Assembly: GCA_002368715.1 (NCBI GenBank)
Contig: DFEO01000050.1
Coordinates: forward strand, 1 to 25,497
Source: Ruminococcus sp. UBA3800
GTDB lineage: Bacteria > Bacillota > Clostridia > Oscillospirales > Ruminococcaceae
DNA: 25,497 nt
Direction of reading: 5' to 3'
The translations under genes were made by a program, and so were the position numbers. Position 1 is the stretch's first letter. Every line of letters starts with the position of its first letter. Of the stretch, positions 15,182-22,734 are shown one piece after another. A model generated the notes under the pieces. It was not told the origin of the DNA and ran no database searches. It saw nothing but the letters and a program-made list of their open reading frames with translations.

Positions 15182-15451
15182 TCAGGCGTCGGTCTCCTCA
15201 ACTGCCTCTTCGATCTTGTCAAGAGCCTCTTCTGCGCTCTCTTCAACAGCATCAGCAGCTTCAGCAACAGCCTCGCCTGCCTCCTCTGCACACTCAGCAG
15301 CATCATCGCACTCTACGCACTCATCGAAATCATCATCGAGGTCTTCGTAGTCATAATTCTCAAGTTCTTTCTTTTTCTTGAGAGCATATATTGCAGCAGC
15401 ACCTGCTCCAACTACTCCGACAGCTGCGGCAACCTTTAAAGCCTTTCCCAT
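15182..15451 (-). CDS. Small membrane-anchored acidic protein, function unknown
   Basis: The 89-residue protein begins with a Gly/Ala-rich membrane helix (residues about 5-23, KVAAAVGVVGAGAAAIYAL), then KKKK. An Asp/Glu/Tyr segment (ENYDYEDLDDDFDE) follows, and then an Ala/Glu-rich amphipathic helix to the end. Three Cys residues lie at about 45-54. The overall form recalls YtxH-like or glycine-zipper small envelope proteins, but I recognise no family. AAGGAG is 10 nt before the ATG, and it has its own promoter and terminator, so it is a single-gene unit. The basic residues after the helix suggest the acidic part is cytoplasmic. Confidence 0.78.
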   Translation of the reverse strand: MGKALKVAAAVGVVGAGAAAIYALKKKKELENYDYEDLDDDFDECVECDDAAECAEEAGEAVAEAADAVEESAEEALDKIEEAVEETDA

Positions 15452-15510
15452 GATAAATACACTCCTTCTTTTAATTTTTACACCCTGAATGTAGTTTCAA
15501 GATTGAAATA

Positions 15511-15539
15511 AGTATAACACATTTATCTAAAAAAATCAA
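15511..15539 (-). promoter_or_regulatory. Promoter of the small acidic protein gene
   Basis: Read on the minus strand, TTGATT (15539-15534) and TATACT (15516-15511) are 17 nt apart. Confidence 0.78.
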
Positions 15540-15687
15540 GTCCTTAATCAATTTTCCCAAAAATTTATATGTTATGCACAAATATTTACCTTATTGTTTG
15601 GCAAAAGCAAGAACTTAACGATTTGTTAATGATTTCGGACAGCAAAAATGCCGATGAGGAGCCTGTGCATATTATTCAGCTTTTTTG

Positions 15688-15716
15688 TTGATTTTTGAGA
15701 TGTTATGTGATATAAT
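15688..15716 (+). promoter_or_regulatory. Promoter of the potABCD operon
   Basis: TTGATT at 15688-15693 and a perfect TATAAT at 15711-15716 are 17 nt apart. The start would be near 15723, leaving a leader of about 50-60 nt. Confidence 0.82.
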
Positions 15717-15770
15717 AAAATCGCTTTGCACAGCGGGAAACCGTGATCGGCTGAAGGCCGGGATAAGGGG

Positions 15771-16847
15771 ATGGTTTTACAGATGGAGAATATCATATCT
15801 TTGAAGGATATCATCGTGGAGTTCGACGGTGAAAGGGTACTCAAGCAGATAAGCCTTGATATAAAGGATAAGGAGTTCGTAACGCTTCTGGGTCCCTCGG
15901 GCTGCGGAAAGACAACGACTCTGCGGATAATCGCAGGCTTTATCGAGCCTGACAGCGGCGATGTTATGTTTGAGGGAAAGAGGATAAATTCTCTGCCGCC
16001 CCACAAAAGAAACGTAAACACCGTTTTCCAGCGCTATGCGCTGTTTCCGCATCTGAACGTTTTCGAGAACATCGCCTTTGGTCTGAGAGTGAAAAAGGTG
16101 CCTGAAAATGAGATAGTATCAAGGGTGGGCGAGATGCTTGATCTTGTGAACCTGAGAGGGTTTGAGAAGAGAAGCGTTCAGCGCCTTTCGGGCGGTCAGC
16201 AGCAGCGTGTCGCTATCGCAAGGGCGCTGGTAAACAGGCCGAAAGTGCTTCTTCTGGACGAGCCTCTGGGAGCACTGGACCTGAAGCTGAGAAAGGGTAT
16301 GCAGACCGAGCTGCGCCGCATACAGCAGCAGCTGGAGCTGACCTTTGTTTATGTCACCCATGACCAGGAGGAAGCGCTGACAATGAGCGACACTGTTGTG
16401 GTAATGAACAACGGAAGGATACAGCAGATAGGCTCGCCTACGGATATCTATAACGAGCCTGTGAACGCTTTTGTGGCTGATTTTATAGGCGAGAGCAATA
16501 TCATCAACGGCTGTATGCCGAGGGACTGCGTGGTGGAGTTTGCAGGCAAACAGTTTGACTGCGTTGACAAAGGGTTTTCGCCTGATGAAATGGTGGACGT
16601 GGTGATAAGGCCCGAGGATATAAGGGTCATCCCCGCAAAGGATGCCCGGCTCACGGGGATAGTCGAGTCGGTAGTGTTCAAGGGCGTTCACTATGAGATG
16701 ATAGTTGACGGGGTGGATTATAAATGGACTATCCATTCCACAAAGGACGAGCCTGTGGGCTCCATGATAGGAATGGACGTTGACCCGTTTGATATACACA
16801 TTATGAAAAAGACGAAGGAGGGCGCTCAGAAGGCTTATGAAGACTAG
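15771..16847 (+). CDS. potA: Spermidine/putrescine ABC transporter ATPase PotA
   Basis: PotA is the ATP-hydrolysing subunit of the PotABCD polyamine importer. It has Walker [10 protein letters not shown] (residues 41-49), a Q-loop at [10 protein letters not shown] (Gln87), the signature [15 protein letters not shown] (139-153), Walker B VLLLDEP (159-165) with the D-loop ALDLKLR, the switch His in THDQEEAL (197), and a C-terminal TOBE domain (about 240-350: [12 protein letters not shown]). Length 358 matches PotA. The ATG at 15771 touches the AAGGGG site; ATG at 15783 (MENIISLKD), 12 nt after it, may be the true start. It overlaps potB by 11 nt. Confidence 0.95.
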   Translation: MVLQMENIISLKDIIVEFDGERVLKQISLDIKDKEFVTLLGPSGCGKTTTLRIIAGFIEPDSGDVMFEGKRINSLPPHKRNVNTVFQRYALFPHLNVFENIAFGLRVKKVPENEIVSRVGEMLDLVNLRGFEKRSVQRLSGGQQQRVAIARALVNRPKVLLLDEPLGALDLKLRKGMQTELRRIQQQLELTFVYVTHDQEEALTMSDTVVVMNNGRIQQIGSPTDIYNEPVNAFVADFIGESNIINGCMPRDCVVEFAGKQFDCVDKGFSPDEMVDVVIRPEDIRVIPAKDARLTGIVESVVFKGVHYEMIVDGVDYKWTIHSTKDEPVGSMIGMDVDPFDIHIMKKTKEGAQKAYED

Positions 16848-17643
16848 GGTAATGGCTGCACCCTATCTTGTGTGGATGGGTGTGTTCATCGTTGTGCCGC
16901 TTCTTATGGTGGCATATTTTGCTGTGACCACCGAAAAAGGTGCTTTCACTGTCAGCTACCTTGCCGATGTGGGACAGTATGCTAATATTTTTGTGCGCTC
17001 TATCTGGCTGTCGGTCATAGCCACGGCTATCTGCCTGGTGATGGCCTATCCTGCGGCATTTATGCTGTCGAGAATGAAAAAGCACCACCAGAGCACTATG
17101 CTTATGATAGTTATGCTGCCTATGTGGATGAATTTTCTGCTGAGGACCTATGCATGGATGACTCTGCTGGGAAACAACGGTATAATAAACAATCTGCTGG
17201 GGTTTGTGGGTCTTGGGCCTTGCAAGCTGATAAACACCTCGGGAGCAGTTGTGCTGGGAATGGTGTATAATTATCTGCCATTTATGATACTGCCGCTGTA
17301 TTCGGTAATGGAGAAGATAGACAAGAGCGTTATCGAGGCTGCGAGCGACCTTGGCAGCGATGCCAAGTCGGTGCTTTTTCGTGTTATCCTGCCGCTCAGC
17401 CTGCCGGGAGTATATTCGGGCATAACTATGGTGTTCGTGCCGTGTATCTCGACCTTTATCATTTCGAGGATGCTGGGCGGCGGCTCGAATCTTCTCATCG
17501 GCGATCTTATCGAGATGCAGTTTCTCGGCAATTCATATAACCCACACTTAGGTGCGGCGATATCGCTGGTGCTTATGGTGATAGTTCTGGTAATAATGAC
17601 GGTGATGAACCAGTTCAGCCCCGACGACCAGGTGCTGATATAG
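16837..17643 (+). CDS. potB: Polyamine ABC transporter permease PotB
   Basis: This 268-residue permease has about six membrane helices, the first at [21 protein letters not shown]. The EAA loop that docks on the ATPase is [25 protein letters not shown] (about 168-192). The motif [25 protein letters not shown] is typical of PotB. The ATG overlaps the end of potA, and GGAGGG upstream in potA can serve as its ribosome binding site, so the two are translationally coupled. With PotC it forms the transmembrane channel. Confidence 0.94.
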   Translation: MKTRVMAAPYLVWMGVFIVVPLLMVAYFAVTTEKGAFTVSYLADVGQYANIFVRSIWLSVIATAICLVMAYPAAFMLSRMKKHHQSTMLMIVMLPMWMNFLLRTYAWMTLLGNNGIINNLLGFVGLGPCKLINTSGAVVLGMVYNYLPFMILPLYSVMEKIDKSVIEAASDLGSDAKSVLFRVILPLSLPGVYSGITMVFVPCISTFIISRMLGGGSNLLIGDLIEMQFLGNSYNPHLGAAISLVLMVIVLVIMTVMNQFSPDDQVLI

Positions 17644-17653
17644 GGGGGCGGCT

Positions 17654-18454
17654 ATGAAAAAACTTGGGAAAATTTATATGGCACTTATGTTTATGTTTCT
17701 TTATGTGCCGATATTCGTTTTGATAGTTTTCTCCTTCAACGAGACAAAGAGCAGGACAGTCTACACAGGCTTTACTCTAAGGTGGTATACAAAGCTTTTT
17801 CATAACAGTGTTATAATGGATTCGCTGGTGAACACCATTATCATCGCCGTATGTGCAAGCATCATCTCGACAGTGCTGGGTACCTTTGCGGCCATAGGCA
17901 TCCACCGCATGAGAAAGGTGCCGAAGGCCCTTGTTATGAATGCGACAAACATCCCTATCATAAACCCCGAGATAGTAACGGGCGTTTCGCTGATGCTCCT
18001 GTTTGTGTTCTTTGCCGCAAGGATGAAATTCGAGTTCGGTTTTATGACACTGCTGATAGCCCACATAACTTTTGATGTGCCTTACGTCATCCTGAACATA
18101 ATGCCGAAGTTCAGACAGATGGACCCCCACCTTTACGAGGCGGCTGTTGACCTTGGGTGCAGCCCTATGAGCGCCTTTCGCAAGGTGGTGCTGCCCGAGA
18201 TAATGCCGGGTGTTGTCAGCGGCTTTCTTATGGCGTTCACCTATTCGCTGGACGACTTTGTTGTCAGCTATTTCACCTCGGGCTCAACGTCCCAGACGCT
18301 GCCTATAACTATATATTCGATGACCAGACGAAAGGTGTCTCCCGAGATAAACGCTTTGTCGGCGCTTATCTTTGTGGTGGTGCTGGTAATGCTGATGATA
18401 AAGAATACGGTAGATAAGCGTTCGGCAAAAGCTAAGGGCGGTGAGCGTTTATGA
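17654..18454 (+). CDS. potC: Polyamine ABC transporter permease PotC
   Basis: The second permease subunit has 266 residues and about six membrane helices. The N-terminus has LYVPIFVLIVFSFNETKSRTVYTGFTLRWYTKLF, characteristic of PotC. The EAA loop is EAAVDLGCSPMSAFRKVVLPEIMPG, and the following FSLDDFVVSYFTSG-like segment (YSLDDFVVSYFTSGST) is a PotC hallmark. The ATG has GGGGGGCGG just before it, 10 nt after potB. It overlaps potD in an ATGA junction. Confidence 0.94.
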   Translation: MKKLGKIYMALMFMFLYVPIFVLIVFSFNETKSRTVYTGFTLRWYTKLFHNSVIMDSLVNTIIIAVCASIISTVLGTFAAIGIHRMRKVPKALVMNATNIPIINPEIVTGVSLMLLFVFFAARMKFEFGFMTLLIAHITFDVPYVILNIMPKFRQMDPHLYEAAVDLGCSPMSAFRKVVLPEIMPGVVSGFLMAFTYSLDDFVVSYFTSGSTSQTLPITIYSMTRRKVSPEINALSALIFVVVLVMLMIKNTVDKRSAKAKGGERL

Positions 18455-19731
18455 GAGGGACAAGACGCTTTGCGCTGTCGCTTCTGTGCGGAGCGCTTAT
18501 GATAAACTGCTGTGGCTGTGCTTCTTCAAAAAAGAGCCGGACCGTCAAGGCTGGCTATGACAAGGACGATCCACAGACTGTTACGGTGGAGGACAAGGAT
18601 TACTATACACGCTTCAAGGGACAGAACAAGTCTATAAACGTGTATAACTGGGGAGAGTATGTTGCGGACGGCTCTGAGGAGGGTATGCTTGATACCAACA
18701 AGGAGTTTGAAGAGCTGACAGGCATCAAGGTGAACTATACGAACTTTGCGACAAACGAAGAGCTTTATGCAAAGCTAAAAGGCGGAGCCGCTTCATATGA
18801 TGTTATCATCCCGTCCGACTATATGATAAGCAGGCTGATAAAAGAGGGGCTCCTTCGCAAGGTGGATATGCAGAACATCCCCAACAGCAAATATATAATG
18901 GACAGCTTCAAGGGACTGGAATATGATCCCGAGGACGAGTATTCGGTGGCCTACACCTGGGGTACTGTGGGGATAATCTATAATAAGGAGCTTGTGGGCA
19001 TCGAGGAAGAGGATATAGATTGGGACATACTCTGGAACGAGGACTATAAGGATCAGATACTGATGTTCGATAATCCCCGTGATGCCTTTGCGATAGCCGA
19101 GCTTATCCTTGGCTATTCGATAAACACCGAGGACCCTGATGAGCTAAGAGCAGCAGCAGCCAAGCTTACCGAGCAGAAGCCGATCGTTCAGGGCTATGTT
19201 ATGGACGAGATCTTTGATAAAATGGGCGGAGGAGAGGCACTGATAGCACCCTATTATGCAGGCGATGCGCTTATGATAATGGACGACAACGAGGACCTTA
19301 CCTTTGCTGTGCCTAAGAGCGGCACAAACCTTTTTGTCGATGCCATGTGCATACCCGCCTCATCTCAGGAGCCCGAGCTTGCGGAGATGTATATAAACTT
19401 TATGTGCGAGCCCGATGTTGCCTATGCCAATATCGACTATATCAAATATTCGACCCCTCACAGTGCGGCGTATGAGATGCTGGATGATGAGGTGAAAAAT
19501 AGCAGTATATCATATCCCGACGACAAGTTCATCAAGGAAAAGACAACGGTCTTTACGAACCTTTCGCCCGAAGCTTCAAAGCAGATGCAGGACCTCTGGA
19601 CGGATATGAAATCTGCCGAGGACAAAAACTCGAACCGCTGGTTCGTGCCTATGTTTCTTATCGGCTGCTTTGTGATAATCATCGTGGTGCTGATAAGGCG
19701 CCATATCAAAGCAAAGCGTGATATTTTCTGA
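18451..19731 (+). CDS. potD: Polyamine-binding protein PotD with C-terminal membrane anchor
   Basis: PotD is the extracellular substrate-binding subunit. The core is typical: INVYNWGEYVADG (62-74), a lobe with YDVIIPSDYMISRLIKEGLL (116-135), YTWGTVGIIYNKELV, and APYYAGDALMIM. The N-terminus has a short hydrophobic segment and three Cys (20, 21, 23); only Cys23 has Gly at -1, so the lipobox is poor. Residues about 397-415 form a strong membrane helix (RWFVPMFLIGCFVIIIVVLI) followed by RRHIKAKRDIF, a positive-inside tail. Most PotD proteins end before such a helix. The ATG overlaps potC by 4 nt, so all four pot genes form one operon. Confidence 0.93.
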   Translation: MRGTRRFALSLLCGALMINCCGCASSKKSRTVKAGYDKDDPQTVTVEDKDYYTRFKGQNKSINVYNWGEYVADGSEEGMLDTNKEFEELTGIKVNYTNFATNEELYAKLKGGAASYDVIIPSDYMISRLIKEGLLRKVDMQNIPNSKYIMDSFKGLEYDPEDEYSVAYTWGTVGIIYNKELVGIEEEDIDWDILWNEDYKDQILMFDNPRDAFAIAELILGYSINTEDPDELRAAAAKLTEQKPIVQGYVMDEIFDKMGGGEALIAPYYAGDALMIMDDNEDLTFAVPKSGTNLFVDAMCIPASSQEPELAEMYINFMCEPDVAYANIDYIKYSTPHSAAYEMLDDEVKNSSISYPDDKFIKEKTTVFTNLSPEASKQMQDLWTDMKSAEDKNSNRWFVPMFLIGCFVIIIVVLIRRHIKAKRDIF

Positions 19732-19853
19732 AATAATGAATAATGAATAGTGAATAATGAATAATGAATAGTTAAGGTATCGCCTGCGGCGATGATTTAA
19801 AAATATCATCGTCCGCAGGACGATACCTTTATTCTTATTCTTCATTATTCATT
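19732..19853. repeat. MITE-like palindromic element with AATAATG heptamers
   Basis: Directly after the potD stop, six near-identical heptamers (AATAATG, one AATAGTG, last AATAGTT) fill 19732-19773. A long imperfect palindrome follows: AAGGTATCGCCTGCGGCGATGAT at 19774-19796, pairing with its near-complement at 19804-19828. Each arm itself holds a small palindrome (CGCC-TGC-GGCG and CGTCC-TGC-GGACG). The right flank 19829-19853 ends TTCATTATTCATT, the reverse complement of the left heptamers. So the whole 122 bp is roughly an inverted repeat. No transposase is inside. The T-rich right side could also end the pot transcript. Confidence 0.75.
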
Positions 19854-19870
19854 GAGCAGGTGCTTCGCAG

Positions 19871-19915
19871 AGAAATAAAAAGGCACCCCTGTCAGTTTCC
19901 TGACAAAAGTGCCTT
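19871..19915 (-). terminator. Terminator of the vanY-like gene (minus strand)
   Basis: On the minus strand, AAGGCAC (19915-19909) pairs with GTGCCTT (19886-19880), with an inner stem GTCAG/CTGAC. It is followed by TTTATTTCT. Confidence 0.85.
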
Positions 19916-19949
19916 AAACACGAAATCTTTTTTATTGCGCCTGCGGTAC

Positions 19950-21449
19950 TCAATAGCTGTATTTTGAGGTTATCCCGAGATATTCCTCCAGGCACAGACC
20001 GCTGTCATACACTTTCTTTGCCAGCTCCTTGCCCAGATATCTTACATGCCACGATTCGTATTTATAGCCCGTTATGTTCTGCTTGTTCTTGGGATATCTC
20101 ACGATAAAGCCGTATTTCCAGCAGTTGTTGGCTATCCACCTTGCTTCTGCGGTGTTGTCGAACCAGCTGGATGCGTAGTTTATATCGAACGCAAGTCCTG
20201 TCTGGTGTTCGCTGTGTCCGGGTCTTGCCGAATAGGTATCGGCGGCAGCCTTTCCGTCACGGGCACAGTAGTTGTTGTAAAGATAACGCTGTGTTTCATA
20301 TGAACGGAAGCCCGAGCATATCCACAGGTTATACCCGTCGTTTGCCGCAGCGTTCCGCATCTGGATAAATGCTTTGTATGTTTCGTCTGTCAGCTTGCCG
20401 GGATTGTAGGATGCAGGCAGAGGATAGGTCTTGTTTGCGATAAGAATGCCGTTTACATAGGTAATGCCGTTTTTGACAACTATCGTGTTGCGGTCGGTCT
20501 TTACAGTCAGGATGTTCGACAGCCAGCCCAGGTGCTCTTTTTTATAGTCGTCCAGCTTGCAGGCACGGATGACGAACTTGTAGTTCGTGTTGTAGTTGAG
20601 CCCTGTCACTGTGTAGGAGTTGGTAACAGGCTTGGCTATCCTGTGCCACTTGCCGTCGCTCATCATCTGATAAACGATATAGTTCGTGCAGGCCAGCTTG
20701 TTCCACACAAGTGTTATAGATGTGCCGCTCTTTTTTGAAGACCTTAGCCCCGACACCGTATCCGGACAGGTGGCTGTTCTCAGCTGGTCGGAATATGCTC
20801 CGTAAAGATAGCCGCCGTTTGATGTCTTGCGGTAAGCCCTTACCACAAAATGCCTTCTCCACGATGGCTCCAGTCCCGTCACATTATAGGTGTTCGCTGT
20901 GGTCTTGGCTATCTCTTTGTAGCCTTCTGTATATTTTAGGTAGACCGCATAGCCGTCGCAGTTTGAAAGCTTGTTCCAGCTAAGCTTTATGGAACGCTCC
21001 TTAGTCTCTGCCGCATAAAGCCCCGACACCTTTCCCAAAGCCGGTGCCGAACGGGACACCGTTCTCATATCGGACAGATATCTTATCCCGTTTTCCTCCT
21101 TGAAGGCTTTCACCCCGAACAGCGATGTGTCCCACGGGATATCCGAAAGAGTGAAGCTGAAGTCAGTGGTCTCGGTCTTCAGCTGCCATTTGCTGCCCAC
21201 AAAGGCAAACACCAGATATCCGTCAGCGCCGGCGCTCTGTCCCCAGTTCAGCGTTGCAGCTTTGCCGCTGCGGCTGACCGACAGGCGGCTGACCTTGTTT
21301 ACGGTCACATTCTGTGTTGCCGCCGCAGCATCTGCAGAAGAGGAGCTGTCCTCGGCACAGCAGACCGCTGTCATACACGCAGCTGTCACCGATATCAGTG
21401 CCGCTGCAATAAAGCATCTGAGCGCTTTTCTTATCATCTTTTTCTCCAT
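19950..21449 (-). CDS. Secreted VanY-type D-alanyl-D-alanine carboxypeptidase with Fn3-like repeats
   Basis: The ATG at 21449 follows GGAGGTGAT, giving 499 residues; the open frame extends further to 21476. A signal peptide (1-32) leads to three fibronectin-III-like repeats (about 50-133, 138-228, 231-318; pattern S-I-x-L-x-W-N-K-L and T-Y-x-V-T-G-L). The C-terminal peptidase domain (about 350-480) follows. VanY/M15B zinc-site motifs are complete: SGFRSYETQ, S413-x-H415-QTG-LA-D422 and E465-S-W-H468. The enzyme should remove the terminal D-Ala of peptidoglycan stem peptides outside the cell. The Fn3 repeats presumably bind wall or extend the enzyme. No lipobox or sortase motif was seen. Whether this affects glycopeptide susceptibility cannot be inferred; such enzymes are common housekeeping proteins. 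Confidence 0.92.
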   Translation of the reverse strand: MEKKMIRKALRCFIAAALISVTAACMTAVCCAEDSSSSADAAAATQNVTVNKVSRLSVSRSGKAATLNWGQSAGADGYLVFAFVGSKWQLKTETTDFSFTLSDIPWDTSLFGVKAFKEENGIRYLSDMRTVSRSAPALGKVSGLYAAETKERSIKLSWNKLSNCDGYAVYLKYTEGYKEIAKTTANTYNVTGLEPSWRRHFVVRAYRKTSNGGYLYGAYSDQLRTATCPDTVSGLRSSKKSGTSITLVWNKLACTNYIVYQMMSDGKWHRIAKPVTNSYTVTGLNYNTNYKFVIRACKLDDYKKEHLGWLSNILTVKTDRNTIVVKNGITYVNGILIANKTYPLPASYNPGKLTDETYKAFIQMRNAAANDGYNLWICSGFRSYETQRYLYNNYCARDGKAAADTYSARPGHSEHQTGLAFDINYASSWFDNTAEARWIANNCWKYGFIVRYPKNKQNITGYKYESWHVRYLGKELAKKVYDSGLCLEEYLGITSKYSY

Positions 21450-21486
21450 AAAAGTATCACCTCCGTGACAGACCATTGCTACATTG

Positions 21487-21516
21487 ATTATACCACATCT
21501 TCAGGCACTTTGTAAA
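21487..21516 (-). promoter_or_regulatory. Promoter of the vanY-like gene
   Basis: On the minus strand, TTTACA (21516-21511) and an extended -10, TGG-TATAAT (TATAAT at 21492-21487), are separated by 18 nt. Confidence 0.72.
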
Positions 21517-21621
21517 GTATTATTTCAAACAAACTTGCACCCCTAAACAGGATATTTTGAACAACGGATAAGCGGATACCGGCTTGCTCTAAGGGAGGTG
21601 TGAAGAGTAATGCTAAAACTC

Positions 21622-21650
21622 TTGACAAAATGTGCGTATGGGTGTAAAAT
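21622..21650 (+). promoter_or_regulatory. Promoter of the DUF4430/ECF operon
   Basis: A perfect TTGACA (21622-21627) and TAAAAT (21645-21650) are 17 nt apart, with TG just before the -10. The start would be near 21657. The leader is only about 46 nt, too short for a cobalamin riboswitch downstream of this promoter. Confidence 0.85.
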
Positions 21651-21658
21651 AATAGTAA

Positions 21659-21674
21659 GTCGGTGCAAACCGAC
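21659..21674 (+). promoter_or_regulatory. 5'-end GNRA hairpin in the DUF4430/ECF operon leader
   Basis: GTCGGT (21659-21664) and ACCGAC (21669-21674) close a GCAA tetraloop. The hairpin would lie at the extreme 5' end of the transcript, where such stems often protect mRNA from decay. Confidence 0.6.
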
Positions 21675-21702
21675 ATGATCGACAGAAAGGAAGAAAAATA
21701 AA

Positions 21703-22734
21703 ATGAAGAAGATCTCGGCAATAGCGGCTGCTTTTGCAGTATCTCTGGCAGCGATACCGTTCGGTGTTTTCGCAGAGAGCACAGACAGCTGTGACGTTTA
21801 TGTCACCATCACAAACGGCGAGCACAAGATAGTTATGGAAAAGGTAACTGTTACTGATACAGATGCCGATGGCAAGCTTACCATCTCCGATGCGCTCTAC
21901 AATGCTCACGAGGATCATTATGACGGCGGTGCAGCAGAAGGCTATGCAGTCAAGAAGACCGAATATGGTCTTTCACTCGACAAGCTCTGGGGAGTTCAGA
22001 ACGGCGGAAGCTACGGTTATTATCTCAACAACAAAATGGCAATGAGCCTTGAGGATGCTCTGGCAGACGGTGATTATATTTCGGCATATGTTTATACCGA
22101 CACAAGAACTTACAGCGATACCTATACATATTTCGATGTGAATACACTTGATGTAAAGGCAGGCAGCAGCTTTGACGTAACGCTCAGCAAGATAGCTTTC
22201 GACGCTCAGTATCAGCCTGTTGCTCAGCCTGTTGAGGGTGCGGTCATAACCATTGACGGAGAAGCTACCGATATAGTTACCGACGCAAACGGCAAGGCTA
22301 CTATCCCCACATCTGCGGCAGGTTCTTTGCTTATCAGTGCTAAGGCTTCCGATTTCACTATGGTACCTCCTGCACTTATAGTATCTGTTCTGGCAGACAG
22401 CACAGACGATCCGAGCGGCACCGACATCAGCTCGGAGAGTAGTAACGAGACTGATATAATCCCTGTGGATGAGAGCTCCAGCAAGGCGGATCCTCAGGCG
22501 GACAGCAGCAGCAAGAACGATCCCGCTGCTTCTTCGGGCACATCCTCTGACAAGTCTTCCGGCGGCTCAGGCTCAGCCTCCACAACGACCACAGGCGGCA
22601 CAGCTGCGGCTGCAGCTTCGGGTGCGGATGCTCAGGCAGCAGCAACAGGCTCCAGCTCTCTGGCACTTATGATCGCAGGTGCAGCTTCTCTGGCAGCGGC
22701 TGCGGTGGCTGCAAACAAGAAGAAAAATGGTTAA
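21703..22734 (+). CDS. Secreted surface protein with transcobalamin-C-like (DUF4430-like) domain
   Basis: The 343-residue protein has a clear signal peptide (1-24, cut near VFA-ES). A DUF4430-like domain (about 30-145) includes TISDALYNA and GVQNGGSYGYYLNNKMAMSLEDALADGDYISAYVYTD, the same pattern that closes the next protein. A small beta domain of the carboxypeptidase-regulatory or big-domain kind follows (about 148-230, VEGAVITIDGEATDIVTDANGKATIPT), then a Ser/Asp/Lys linker (235-318), and an Ala-rich C-terminal helix (319-337) ending NKKKNG, which suggests membrane anchoring without LPxTG. DUF4430 is the fold of the C-terminal, ligand-capping domain of transcobalamin and intrinsic factor. 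Role inferred: surface capture of an ECF substrate. GAAAGGAAG precedes the ATG. Confidence 0.8.
   Translation: MKKISAIAAAFAVSLAAIPFGVFAESTDSCDVYVTITNGEHKIVMEKVTVTDTDADGKLTISDALYNAHEDHYDGGAAEGYAVKKTEYGLSLDKLWGVQNGGSYGYYLNNKMAMSLEDALADGDYISAYVYTDTRTYSDTYTYFDVNTLDVKAGSSFDVTLSKIAFDAQYQPVAQPVEGAVITIDGEATDIVTDANGKATIPTSAAGSLLISAKASDFTMVPPALIVSVLADSTDDPSGTDISSESSNETDIIPVDESSSKADPQADSSSKNDPAASSGTSSDKSSGGSGSASTTTTGGTAAAAASGADAQAAATGSSSLALMIAGAASLAAAAVAANKKKNG

Larger units (their letters stand above)
15452..15770. other. Divergent intergenic region, small acidic gene / pot operon
   Basis: About 319 nt hold divergent promoters: minus strand at 15511-15539 and plus strand at 15688-15716. Between them, TTAAC (15615-15619) and GTTAA (15625-15629) form a small inverted repeat that could be an operator. 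The pot leader contains two short stems, CGG-GAAA-CCG near 15734-15743 and CGGC-GCCG near 15748-15760. No gene was seen. Confidence 0.6.

Noticed and set aside
16119..16799. A 226-codon minus-strand open frame opposite potA.
   Set aside because: His/Tyr-rich antisense shadow of an unmistakable ABC ATPase gene.
19950..21449. VanY-like gene as a vancomycin-resistance determinant.
   Set aside because: No vanH, vanA/B, vanX or vanRS neighbours; Fn3-bearing D,D-carboxypeptidases are ordinary wall enzymes.
21610..21678. A 22-codon plus-strand frame with AGGGAGG 11 nt upstream, before the DUF4430 operon.
   Set aside because: The operon promoter (21622-21650) lies inside it, so the transcript would start within the frame; no other support.
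21600..21702. Possible cobalamin riboswitch, because of GGTGCAAACC near 21662.
   Set aside because: Only a simple six-base-pair GNRA hairpin is present, and the leader is far too short for the conserved B12 core.
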